Source: Prevotella communis
GTDB taxonomy: Bacteria; Bacteroidota; Bacteroidia; Bacteroidales; Bacteroidaceae
Direction: 5' to 3'
Assembly: GCF_022024175.1 (NCBI RefSeq)
Contig: NZ_CP091794.1
Span: 1,922,001 to 1,986,000 of the forward strand
Length of the DNA stretch: 64,000 nucleotides
The translations under genes were made by a program, and so were the position numbers. Of the stretch, positions 25,501-34,600 are shown one piece after another. The notes below the pieces were generated by a model. It saw nothing but the letters and a program-made list of their open reading frames with translations, was not told the DNA's origin and ran no database searches. How positions within the stretch are numbered: the stretch's first letter is position 1; each line of letters begins with the position of its first letter.

Positions 25501-27796
25501 CAGGCATCAGGTCTCACTCACTCCCGATGCAATAGCCGTTGTCGATAAGCTATCTTCTATCACTTACGCAGAACTGGACAGACAGTCTGACTGTCTGGCT
25601 GCATCACTTGTCAAGGCTGGAGTTGCTAACGACGCTTTTGTGGCACTGATGCTTCCACGCCGTAAAGAGTTTGTGATTGCTGTCCTCGCAGTATTCAAGG
25701 CTGGAGGCGCATATCTGTCGATGGACTCTGACTATCCACAGGCTCGTATTGACTTCATGCTGAACGACCTGAATGCCCGATTCCTGATAACCACCAGTGA
25801 ACTGGCAGAGAAACATGATTTAAGGTCGAATGATAGTCAGCGACATATTATCTTATTAGATCATTTCGATTTTTCTTCTACTGTTTCGCCATTAGACTAT
25901 AGTAGAGCGCAATCGCTGGCTTATATCATCTACACATCGGGCACTACAGGCAAACCTAAGGGTGTTATGATAGAACATCATTCGCTCTGTGCCATGCTGA
26001 ATTGGCTGATTCCTATGGAAGAATTAAAGGCTGGAGACAAGTGCGCACTTCACCCCAGCTTCAGCTTTGACGCCTCAATACCTGACTTGTTTGGACCACT
26101 TACATGTGGTGCACAGATTCATATCATATCATCGGCCATGCGTTATGACATAGTGGCTTTCAGCCGCTATCTTACCGACAACCAAATTACGGGTCTGACA
26201 ATGAGTACGCAGATAGGAATGGAACTGCTTGAGAGTCAGGACCTGTCGCTACGCTATCTGTTCCTTGGAGGCGAGAATCTGCATGTCAACCGAAATACGG
26301 GTGTCAAGGTTATCAATGGTTACGGACCTACAGAATTTACGGTCTGTTCTTCTTATCACATCGTTGATCCTGATTGTACATACGAGAATATTCCCATTGG
26401 GCATCCCGTTCCTGGCAGCAAGTCGCTGATTGTCGGTTCTGAAGGGCGTCTTGTCCCCTGGGGCGCTATGGGTGAGTTATGTCTGGTGGGACCGCAGTTG
26501 GCTCGTGGCTATTGGCAACGAGAGCAACAAACTCGTGAGCGTTTCGTCGACTGTCCCTTCCTGCCAGGCGAGAAGATGTATCGCACAGGCGATCTGGTGA
26601 AGTGGAGCCAGGACGGCGAACTGATATTCCACGGACGCATAGACAATCAGGTGAAGATTAATGGCTACAGAATAGAGCTGGGCGAAATAGAGAGCTGCAT
26701 TAATAGTCTGCCTGGTATTCAGACGTCGGCAGTAATTGTGAACAAACATAACAACCTTCAGTACCTGATGGGCTTTTATGTTTCCGACAGCAGTGAGATG
26801 AGTCCAAAGGTATTACGCAAGAGTCTGACAGACTCACTGCCTTCTTATATGGTGCCCTCGAAGCTTGTACAACTGGAAAGAATGCCGATGACTCCCAATG
26901 GAAAAATTGATCATCGGCAGCTCACAGAACTGGCAACGAGTATGACATTAAGTCATGGTACTACAGAACCACCTTCAAATCAACGGGAGAAGGTCTTGCT
27001 CGACATCGTTAAGACGATATTGGGTATCGAACAGGTGGGTATTACTGATGACCTGACTCTGCTGGGGTTGTCATCACTCAATGCCATTAAACTGGCAGTA
27101 TTGGCTAAGGAAGCCGACTTCAATCTGAAAGTCAATGACATACTCCGGTTAAAGACTATTAAGAAGATAGCAGCCCACAAAACCACTGTTGGCGACTGGG
27201 CTCAGGGCTACGATGCCTCGAAACCTGTTGCCGTGGTCGTTCAAGGACTCACTTCCTACCATTTGTTGCAGCCGCTGATCACCCGTTTATGTCAGCGCTA
27301 TTCCGTCTTTGTCATCGAACCCCTTCAGGAGCATATCCGTACATTGTTTGCTGGCAAGAACAAGTCAGAAATAGTGGATGGCTATATTGAACTGATTCGC
27401 CATAGTCTCCCTGCTGATGCCAAGGTCAGCGTCTTCGTGGGACATAGCTTTGGTGGCGAGTTCAGCTATCGTTGTGCAGTCAAGTGGCACGAGGAAACAA
27501 ATCAGACTCCACGTGTGTTGCTGTTCGACACCTATTTCGATATCTCTAAGGTTGTTGGCAGGCTCCATCAAATGGAGGAGTATATCAATCCCATAGAGGA
27601 TTATTCGCCCATGCCGTTCTATAGTGGTAGTGTGGATTATTTCGAAGCCACACAGATGGCAGACAAGGAACTGAAGTCTGATAGCGATGCCTCCTGGCGC
27701 CGCTTGTTGCCTCACCTCTGCGTCCATTCTGTGTCAACCAGCCACTTCCGTCTGTTGGATACAAATAACGTCAGCTTCTGTCTGTCGCAAATATAA
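22502..27796 (+). CDS. Two-module non-ribosomal peptide synthetase (A-T-C-A-T-TE)
   Basis: 1764 residues. Domain order: adenylation 1 (SGSTGQPKG near 144; YCGQTETAG; GWLHTGDI; NGKTDRKSL), carrier 1 (MGGDSI, Ser512), condensation (active-site HHVIFDG at 683-689), adenylation 2 (YTSGTTGKPKGV near 1143; NGYGPTEF; YRTGDLVKW; PNGKIDHRQL), carrier 2 (LGLSSL, Ser1525) and a thioesterase (GHSFGG, Ser1649). It should join one acyl unit from module 1 to one amino acid and release it by hydrolysis or cyclisation. Adenylation 1 lacks the Asp that contacts the amino group (FFVAC in place of FDAS), so its substrate may not be an ordinary amino acid. I chose ATG at 22502 because AGGAGA lies 14 bases upstream; a TTG at 22466 would overlap the kinase stop. 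A TonB receptor gene follows 27 bases later. Confidence 0.93.
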   Translation: MVKTDSTTALFIKWIVDAFENYSQKTAIIDHAGERETTYEELYIMVCRVVGYIDKRRLPAHSFIGICLPTSMEYIAAEIGIWLAGHAIIPMGDQFPESRIQQIMEHSESPLLIDEKVMSEMASTEPKEPSALPGEDDINALFYTSGSTGQPKGVLHSFRSFGIPLFPDKMFQDLDVSVMAVTAPMFFVACKLIYDFITRGKTVNVVPQNIRMDIRKLEDFLAEQRIEFVFIPPSVLPYFQNKSQALKVVFTASERVSGVGPKGYKLVNYCGQTETAGIGCTFMIDKPYDNTPIGIPVEPYIYSVQDEDGNEVPFGEEGELCYRGDLTPGYYKDPERTAQLYRGGWLHTGDIVRARPDGNLIYVNRKDWMVKINGQRVEPSEVETVFKKIPGIDNAIVKGFTSGNKRQYLCGYYISKTGVTEQEIIDYLTSKLPAYMVPVYFVKMESFPLNMNGKTDRKSLQSPAVEDDVIERAPYEAPQNDTEAKLCAAFERTLGHTQVGVNEDFFLMGGDSIRVMKLQTLCADLSIDARMIYTHRTPRRIAEAISKKGEFSFERLADYPLSQTQLGIFAACMARQGEVVYNNSTLFKLAPGLDLPRLAKALEAVVEAHPFVKTRLFINSNGNPRQRRNDDESYRQEIEYVSEEEFDYLKPQLMQPFDLLHDQLFRIRIIATPKNAYLFMDFHHVIFDGMSMGVVLSDLEKAYHGEHLEGESFSGFEVAQEEEALRQTKAYSDAKEWNTNVFGSLEITSLPVADSNGLATTFGKQEADLGLSVQELNEACQRFGVTSNVFTIAVFGYLLGHYTYSQESLFATIYHGRHELRLDRTVSMLVKTLPVYEKWDKQTTLRTLLQTIKEQLMGSMANDIYSFAELRAMNHYIGSQILFAYQGDIEFPNRIGGAPYCQIPLMDNATGEQLAFEISRNGNQLTLHAEYHSNIYSDAFVKRILQSYIHLIKTFAAVDNDEVTLMSLPLLSHEDMENLLTMGCGKEVKRDASETFIQLFRHQVSLTPDAIAVVDKLSSITYAELDRQSDCLAASLVKAGVANDAFVALMLPRRKEFVIAVLAVFKAGGAYLSMDSDYPQARIDFMLNDLNARFLITTSELAEKHDLRSNDSQRHIILLDHFDFSSTVSPLDYSRAQSLAYIIYTSGTTGKPKGVMIEHHSLCAMLNWLIPMEELKAGDKCALHPSFSFDASIPDLFGPLTCGAQIHIISSAMRYDIVAFSRYLTDNQITGLTMSTQIGMELLESQDLSLRYLFLGGENLHVNRNTGVKVINGYGPTEFTVCSSYHIVDPDCTYENIPIGHPVPGSKSLIVGSEGRLVPWGAMGELCLVGPQLARGYWQREQQTRERFVDCPFLPGEKMYRTGDLVKWSQDGELIFHGRIDNQVKINGYRIELGEIESCINSLPGIQTSAVIVNKHNNLQYLMGFYVSDSSEMSPKVLRKSLTDSLPSYMVPSKLVQLERMPMTPNGKIDHRQLTELATSMTLSHGTTEPPSNQREKVLLDIVKTILGIEQVGITDDLTLLGLSSLNAIKLAVLAKEADFNLKVNDILRLKTIKKIAAHKTTVGDWAQGYDASKPVAVVVQGLTSYHLLQPLITRLCQRYSVFVIEPLQEHIRTLFAGKNKSEIVDGYIELIRHSLPADAKVSVFVGHSFGGEFSYRCAVKWHEETNQTPRVLLFDTYFDISKVVGRLHQMEEYINPIEDYSPMPFYSGSVDYFEATQMADKELKSDSDASWRRLLPHLCVHSVSTSHFRLLDTNNVSFCLSQI

Positions 27797-27823
27797 TGTG
27801 TAACGTATAATTGTTTTTATGAA

Positions 27824-30214
27824 ATGATTAATCATCTAAGAATATACCTCACAGTCGTCGCCCTCACGCTTCTGGCAATGCCTGCATCAGCTCAGGATGT
27901 CTATGTTCAGGCGGAAAATGCCTATAAGATAGGTCGTATTGACTCTGCGCTCGTTTTGCTGAAACGCAACGAGAAAGCTTTTCTTGGTACCGACAGGCAG
28001 AAAGCATATCGTTTGATGTCGCTCTGCTGTCTGGCGCTCGACCAGCCAGAACAATCGGAGTATTACGCAGGACTGCTGCTGAACGAAAACAAGTATTTCT
28101 TCGGTTCACTGGAAGATCCTGTGCGTTTTGTCGATATGATAAACCGACTGCGCGAAGGTCGGGGTACTACCATTAAGACGGCATCTGGTCAGGAAGAGAA
28201 TATCGAGGAGGCGCCTGTACCTGTAACCATCATCACTCGCGAGATGATTGATATGCTGAGCAACAACAGGAACATCGGACAGATACTGGCTGCCTATGTG
28301 CCTGGCATGAGTGAGATTTGTACGTATGCTTTCGCTAATGTGGCCATGCATGGTGTATATACGAATGGTCAGGAGAAGATTCTTGTGATGGAGAATGGTC
28401 ACCGACTGAATGCCCGTTCTACCAACAACGGTAAGCTCGACTATGCCATCAGCACGGAGAAGATTGACCATATAGAGGTGCTGCGAGGTCCTGCTTCATC
28501 ACTTTATGGTAACGTGGCTCTGACGGCTGTGGTCAATATTATCACAAAAAGTGGTAATGAGATCAATGGCATCAAGGGCAAATACAGCTATGGCTCTTTT
28601 GGTACACATCGTGCCGACCTCACAGCTGGAACAACGTTCCTAGGAGCCGACGTGATGGCATGGGCTTCTCTCTACACCTCAAAAGGAGAACGTATCACGA
28701 TTCCTGCTGGTTCTGGCTATTCACAAACCCCACACGATGGCTATGCCTATGTGGGCCGTTACGAGGGCAAACCGTCTTACGACATAGGAGTCACCATAAA
28801 ACTCAATGATTTCAACCTGATGGTGAGTCGCAAATACGGAAAACTGGTTCCTCAGTATTCATGGTATGCTCAAACATATGACTACGACCGTTATCGTCAG
28901 TTCTTTGGGGTCACCCCTGGCTATTCTGTCAATGAGAACCATCTCAATCTCGAATACGACAAGAGTTTTGGCAGTTCCAACTTGAATATAGCGCTCTATG
29001 GTGACTGGTATCAGTTTCAAGACTATCAGGTTGTTTCTGATTCTATGTATAACGTAGAGTTCAATCCTGATGGCAGTGGTACCCCAAAGATAGGTCCAGA
29101 CGGAAAACCGGTTATGCGTCTTTATCATGGTGTGTATCAGGATGACAACTGGGAAGAATATACTATTGGTGCAACGGCTAAGTACTCCTCCAACTATAAG
29201 ATAGGTAATCAGCATGGTAACCTGCTGGCTGGTGCACAGTTTGAATTCTACAGAATCCCTGTCAACGAGTTCTTCCTCGGAGAGGAGTATAGTAACATCA
29301 CTATAGTAACCACACCAGAATCCCCTAATCAGCTAAATGTGGGCCATGAGAAGAGCATCTCGGGTTTCATTCAGAATAAGCACTATTTCACCGACCAGCT
29401 GATCCTCAATGCTGGTCTGCGCTACGACAAGAAGTATCGTCGAAACGATATGAGCGTCGAGGCATTCTCGCCCCGTGTCGCCTTGGTCTATGTTCCCTCT
29501 AAGACGTTCAGCGTCAAGGCGTCGTACTCACGCTCGTTTGTAGATGCTCCCTATTTCTATCGTCAGAACACGCAGAACACGTACAAAGGTAGTGAGGACC
29601 TGATGCCGGAATATATGAATGCTATACAGCTGGACTTTCTGGGGTCTATAGGTGGGCATTTTGATTATGATGTCAACTTGTTCTACAACCACTTGACAGA
29701 CCTCATCTGTAATAACCAGAGCACCGACCTGAATGCGCCGAAATATGTAAACTCGGGTAGTCTTAAGGTGGCAGGTATCGAAACAGAACTGAGTTACAAA
29801 ACGACGGCGTTCCGTTCACGACTCAACACCACTTTCCAACGGGCCATGAGTGCTGAACAGTATTATTACTACGATCATCACATCTATAGCATACCGTCGG
29901 TAACGGCCAACTTGGCTTGCGAGCAGCGCCTGTTTGACAAGAAGAACCACTCTTTGTGGCTATCGGGCAATCTGCGCTATACCTCACGTACGCTCAACAA
30001 GGCCAATTCACGTGTCACAGGTAGCGAAGATTTCTATCTCAACGAACGTGCCCTGGTTGACCTGCGTCTGAAGTACGATTACAACAAGACCATGCAGCTC
30101 TCACTCGATTGCGACAATGTGTTTAACACCTGCTACGAGATTGGTGGAACGTCATATATCCCCTATCGCTATCCGGGTCGCACCCTGATGGGAACGGTGG
30201 CATTTAAGCTTTAA
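27824..30214 (+). CDS. TonB-dependent outer-membrane receptor with helical N-terminal extension
   Basis: 796 residues. The signal peptide is MINHLRIYLTVVALTLLAMPASA. Residues about 25-105 form a helical, TPR-like domain (AENAYKIGRIDSALVLLKRNE) instead of the carboxypeptidase-like or STN domain common in Bacteroidota receptors. The plug follows (VPVTIITREMIDML, VMENGHRLNARS, IEVLRGPASSLYGNVALTAV), then a 22-strand barrel ending in MGTVAFKL with the terminal aromatic/hydrophobic pattern. No SusD partner is present, which argues against a polysaccharide system and fits a FepA/BtuB-like receptor for a small chelate or cofactor. The short gap after the NRPS gene suggests they belong to one transcript. 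Uptake of the NRPS product is an inference. Confidence 0.9.
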   Translation: MINHLRIYLTVVALTLLAMPASAQDVYVQAENAYKIGRIDSALVLLKRNEKAFLGTDRQKAYRLMSLCCLALDQPEQSEYYAGLLLNENKYFFGSLEDPVRFVDMINRLREGRGTTIKTASGQEENIEEAPVPVTIITREMIDMLSNNRNIGQILAAYVPGMSEICTYAFANVAMHGVYTNGQEKILVMENGHRLNARSTNNGKLDYAISTEKIDHIEVLRGPASSLYGNVALTAVVNIITKSGNEINGIKGKYSYGSFGTHRADLTAGTTFLGADVMAWASLYTSKGERITIPAGSGYSQTPHDGYAYVGRYEGKPSYDIGVTIKLNDFNLMVSRKYGKLVPQYSWYAQTYDYDRYRQFFGVTPGYSVNENHLNLEYDKSFGSSNLNIALYGDWYQFQDYQVVSDSMYNVEFNPDGSGTPKIGPDGKPVMRLYHGVYQDDNWEEYTIGATAKYSSNYKIGNQHGNLLAGAQFEFYRIPVNEFFLGEEYSNITIVTTPESPNQLNVGHEKSISGFIQNKHYFTDQLILNAGLRYDKKYRRNDMSVEAFSPRVALVYVPSKTFSVKASYSRSFVDAPYFYRQNTQNTYKGSEDLMPEYMNAIQLDFLGSIGGHFDYDVNLFYNHLTDLICNNQSTDLNAPKYVNSGSLKVAGIETELSYKTTAFRSRLNTTFQRAMSAEQYYYYDHHIYSIPSVTANLACEQRLFDKKNHSLWLSGNLRYTSRTLNKANSRVTGSEDFYLNERALVDLRLKYDYNKTMQLSLDCDNVFNTCYEIGGTSYIPYRYPGRTLMGTVAFKL

Positions 30215-30345
30215 TACCCAGCCATCGTAAATGTATGATTGCATATTTATTAAATCTATTTTAAACATTATATCAATTATATTAAAATAAATACGATTTT
30301 TGTAATATTTTGCCATTTCCACTTTGCAATTTCGCAAAAAAGTCG

Positions 30346-30353
30346 TACCTTTG
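30346..30353 (+). promoter_or_regulatory. Promoter of the AAA ATPase gene
   Basis: TACCTTTG followed by C, 25 bases ahead of the ATG at 30379. A TTTG at 30323-30326 lies 19 bases upstream. The 164-base gap after the receptor gene is AT-rich and holds nothing else I can name. Confidence 0.6.
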
Positions 30354-30378
30354 CAGCTGTTTTAAAACAAATCTGTAG

Positions 30379-31566
30379 ATGGAAGCTTTTTTCAGAACAC
30401 ATCGTTACTTGGTAGAGCATGTGAATGCACCAGTCCGTCGCAGTCTCATGGACGAGATCGACTGGTCTGACCGCATGATTGGTATTAAGGGTACGAGAGG
30501 CGTTGGAAAAACGACATTCCTTTTACAGTATGCCAAGGAAAAGTTTGATATAAACGACAAGCAATGTCTTTATATCAACATGAACAACTTCTACTTTCAG
30601 GGACGCGGCATTGCTGATTTTGCTGGCGAGTTCTATCATCGCGGTGGCCGTGTGCTGTTGATAGACCAGGTCTTCAAGCAGGACAACTGGTCGCAGGAGT
30701 TGCGTAAATGCTACGACCTCTATCCAGGTCTGAAGATTGTGTTTACTGGTTCCAGCGTGATGCGCCTGAAGGACGAGAATCCGGAGCTCAATGGTATCGT
30801 GAAGTCCTACAACCTGCGCGGTTTCTCTTTCCGTGAGTTCCTGAACTTAATGACAGGCAATAGTTTCCGCGCTTACACCCTGGACGAAATCCTGAGCGAC
30901 CACGAGCATATTGTCAAGCAGATTCTGCCCAAGGTATCACCACGCCGCTATTTCCAGGACTACATCCATCATGGCTTCTACCCCTTCTTCCAGGAGCATC
31001 GCAACTATAGCGAGAACCTGCTGAAGACCATGAACATGATGACCGAGGTTGACATCCTGATTATCAAGCAGATTGAGCTGAAGTATCTGCCTAAGATCAA
31101 GAAGCTATTCTACGAGCTGGCCGAGGAAGGTCCGAAGGCTCCCAACGTGTCAAAGCTGGCTGCCGACATCGAGACCAGTCGTGCCACGGTGATGAACTAT
31201 ATCAAGTACCTCACCGATGCCCGTCTGCTCAATATGATTTACCCAGAGGGCGAGGACTTCCCCAAGAAGCCTTCAAAGGTGATGCTCCACAACTCCAACC
31301 TCCTGTATGCCATCTACCCCATTCACGTAGAGAAGCAGACAGCTATGGAGACCTTCTTCGTAAACTCTCTTTGGAAGGACCACAAGGTGAACCAGAGTGG
31401 ACGCGAGCCCTACTTCCTGGTAGACGGAAAACTGAAGTTCCGCATCTGTGATGCCGACGTACATAATAAAATAAAGTACGCGTCCGATACGATTTACGCC
31501 CGCTACAACACGGAAATCGGCAAGGACAATCAGATACCCCTCTGGCTGCTGGGATTCCTTTATTAA
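30379..31566 (+). CDS. AAA-family ATPase with DUF4143-like C-terminus
   Basis: 395 residues, soluble. Walker A is KGTRGVGKTT (about 38-47), Walker B is VLLIDQ with Gln in place of the usual Glu, and a sensor motif IVFTGSS follows. The C-terminal half (from about 250) matches the layout of DUF4143: a winged-helix-like segment (SKLAADIETSRATVMNYIKYLTDARLLNM), then a small nuclease-like fold ending near FRICDAD. Members are abundant in Bacteroidota with mostly unknown roles. It has its own promoter and lies 79 bases ahead of nifJ. Function is not known. Confidence 0.88.
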   Translation: MEAFFRTHRYLVEHVNAPVRRSLMDEIDWSDRMIGIKGTRGVGKTTFLLQYAKEKFDINDKQCLYINMNNFYFQGRGIADFAGEFYHRGGRVLLIDQVFKQDNWSQELRKCYDLYPGLKIVFTGSSVMRLKDENPELNGIVKSYNLRGFSFREFLNLMTGNSFRAYTLDEILSDHEHIVKQILPKVSPRRYFQDYIHHGFYPFFQEHRNYSENLLKTMNMMTEVDILIIKQIELKYLPKIKKLFYELAEEGPKAPNVSKLAADIETSRATVMNYIKYLTDARLLNMIYPEGEDFPKKPSKVMLHNSNLLYAIYPIHVEKQTAMETFFVNSLWKDHKVNQSGREPYFLVDGKLKFRICDADVHNKIKYASDTIYARYNTEIGKDNQIPLWLLGFLY

Positions 31567-31645
31567 AAGGTAGAACAGTAAAAGGGTAAAAAAAGGACAT
31601 AAAACTAAAAGCAAACAAATACATTCATTTTTAATCATTACAAAA

Positions 31646-34600
31646 ATGGCTAAAGAAAAGAAATTTATCACTTGTGATGGTAACGAGGCTGCGGCTCACG
31701 TGAGCTATATGTTCTCGGAGGTAGCTGCTATCTACCCCATCACCCCGTCTTCGCCAATGGCGGAGCATGTTGACGAGTGGGCTGCCCGTGGTCGCAAGAA
31801 CCTCTGGGGTCAGAACGTCTCAGTTCAGGAAATGCAGTCAGAGGCTGGTGCTGCCGGTGCCGTTCATGGTTCTTTGCAGGCTGGTGCCCTCACCACTACA
31901 TTCACCGCTTCTCAGGGTCTGCTCCTGATGATTCCAAACATGTACAAGATTGCTGGTGAGTTGATTCCTTGCGTATTCGACGTTTCTGCCCGTACGCTGG
32001 CTTCACACTCTCTGTGTATCTTCGGTGACCACCAGGACGTTATGGCTTGCCGTCAGACCGGTTTCGCCATGTTCTGCTCAGGTTCAGTTCAGGAGGTTAT
32101 GGACCTCACAGCTGTTCCTCACCTGGCTACTCTCGAGACCTGCGTACCTTTCGTTAACTTCTTCGACGGTTTCCGCACCTCTCACGAGTACCACAAGATT
32201 GAGCTGATGGATCAGGAGGATATCCGTCCTCTGGTTAAGGAGGAGTTCGTTAAGCGTTTCCGCGACCGTGCTATGAGCCCTGAGCGTCCTATCACACGTG
32301 GTACTGCTGAGAACCCCGAGACATTCTTCACACACCGTGAGGCTAGCAACCAGTACTACGATGCTGTACCCGAGGTTGTTGAGAAATACCTCGGCGAGAT
32401 CTCTAAGATTACTGGCCGTGAGTACCACCTATTCTCATACTACGGAGCTGAGGATGCTGATCGCATGATTATCCTCATGGGTTCTGCTACCGATGCTGCT
32501 CGCGAGGCTATCGACTACCTGAACGCTAATGGCCAGAAGGTTGGTATGATTTCTGTTCACCTCTATCGTCCATTCTCAGTTAAGCACCTGCTCGCTTCAG
32601 TTCCTAAGACTGTTAAGCGTATTGCTGTGCTCGACCGTACCAAGGAGCCCGGTGCTAACGGCGAGCCTCTGTACCTCGACGTGAAGGATGCTTTCTACGA
32701 CGTAGAGAACAAGCCTCTCATCGTGGGTGGCCGCTACGGTCTTGGTAGCCGCGACACTACACCTGCTCAGATCATCAGCGTGTTCAACAACCTCGCTATG
32801 CCCGAGCCAAAGAACCATTTCACAGTTGGTATCGTAGACGATGTTACCTTCACCTCTCTGCCTGAGGTTGAGGAGATTGCCCTGGGTGGTGCTGGCATGT
32901 TCCAGGCTAAGTTCTACGGTCTTGGTGCTGACGGTACCGTTGGTGCTAACAAGAACTCAGTAAAGATTATTGGTGACAACACCGACAAGTACTGCCAGGC
33001 TTACTTCTCTTACGACTCTAAGAAGTCAGGAGGTTTCACCTGCTCTCACCTGCGTTTCGGTGACACACCTATCCGCTCTACCTACCTGGTAACCACACCT
33101 AACTTCGTGGCTTGCCACGTTCAGGCTTACCTCCACATGTACGACGTTACACGTGGTCTGCAGAAGAACGGTCAGTTCCTGCTGAACACCATCTTCGACG
33201 CCGACGAGCTCGAGAAGTTCATGCCTAACAAGGTAAAGCGCTACTTCGCACAGAACAACATTACTGTTTATACCATCAACGCTACTAAGATTGCACAGGA
33301 GATTGGTCTGGGTAACCGTACTAACACTATCCTGCAGAGTGCATTCTTCCGTATCACCGGCGTCATCCCCGTGGAGCTCGCTGTTGAGAAGATGAAGGCT
33401 GCTGCCCTGAAGTCTTACGGGGCTAAGGGTCAGGATGTAGTTGACAAGAACTATGCTGCTATCGATCGTGGTGGTGAGTATGTTCAGCTGACAGTTAAGC
33501 CTGAGTGGGCTAACCTGCCCGACGACGAAGCTAAGGTAGACGATGCTCCCGCATTCGTTAAGGAACTGGTTCGTCCTATCAACGCTCAGGCCGGTGACCT
33601 GCTGAAGGTTTCTGACTTTGTTAAGCACAACACTGTTGACGGTTCTTGGCAGGTTGGTACAGCCGCTTACGAGAAGCGTGGTGTTGAGGCCTTCGTTCCT
33701 GTATGGAACAAGGACAACTGTATCCAGTGTAACCAGTGTGCTTACATCTGTCCTCACGCTGCCATCCGTCCATTCGTTCTCGACGACGAGGAGCTGAAGG
33801 GCTTCGCCGCAGCTGCCGACACCCTCGAGATGAAGGCTCCTGCCGCTATGAAGGGTATGCACTTCCGCATCGAGACTTCAGTACTCGACTGTCTGGGTTG
33901 CGGTAACTGTGCCGACATCTGCCCAGGCAATCCTAAGACCGGTAAGGCTCTCACCATGGCTCCATTCAATCCTGATGCAGCCGACATGGTTCAGGAGGCT
34001 AAGAACTGGGAGTACCTGGTTAAGAATGTTAAGTCAAAGCAGAACCTCGTCGACATCAAGAGCAACGTGAAGAACTCACAGTTCGCTCAGCCTCTGTTCG
34101 AGTTCTCTGGCGCTTGCTCTGGTTGCGGTGAGACTCCATACGTTAAGCTGATTTCTCAGCTGTTCGGTGATCGTCAGATGATTGCCAACGCTACTGGTTG
34201 TTCTTCAATCTACTCTGCTTCTATTCCTTCTACACCTTATACTAAGAACGAGAAGGGTCAGGGTCCTGTATTCAACAACTCTCTGTTCGAGGACTTCTGC
34301 GAATTCGGTCTGGGTATGGCTCTGGGTAACAAGAAGATGAAGGAGCGTGTAGCTAAGCTGTTGCAGGAGATGATCGATAGCGATAAGACCAGCGCTGAGT
34401 ATAAGGCTCTGGCTCAGGAGTGGATCGACAATAAGGACGATGCCGAGAAGACCAAGGAGATTGCTCCAAAGCTTCGCGAGCAGATTGCTGCTGGTGCTGC
34501 CGCTGGTTGCCCAGTTTGCACCGAGCTGAAGACTCTGGATCACTACCTCGTAAAGCGCAGCCAGTGGATTATCGGTGGTGACGGTGCTTCTTACGATATC

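Noticed and set aside
22502..30214. Firm call of a siderophore cluster
   Set aside because: The NRPS and TonB receptor suggest it, but there are no catechol, hydroxamate or aryl-acid genes, no esterase and no iron-box sequence that I could identify, so it stays an open possibility.
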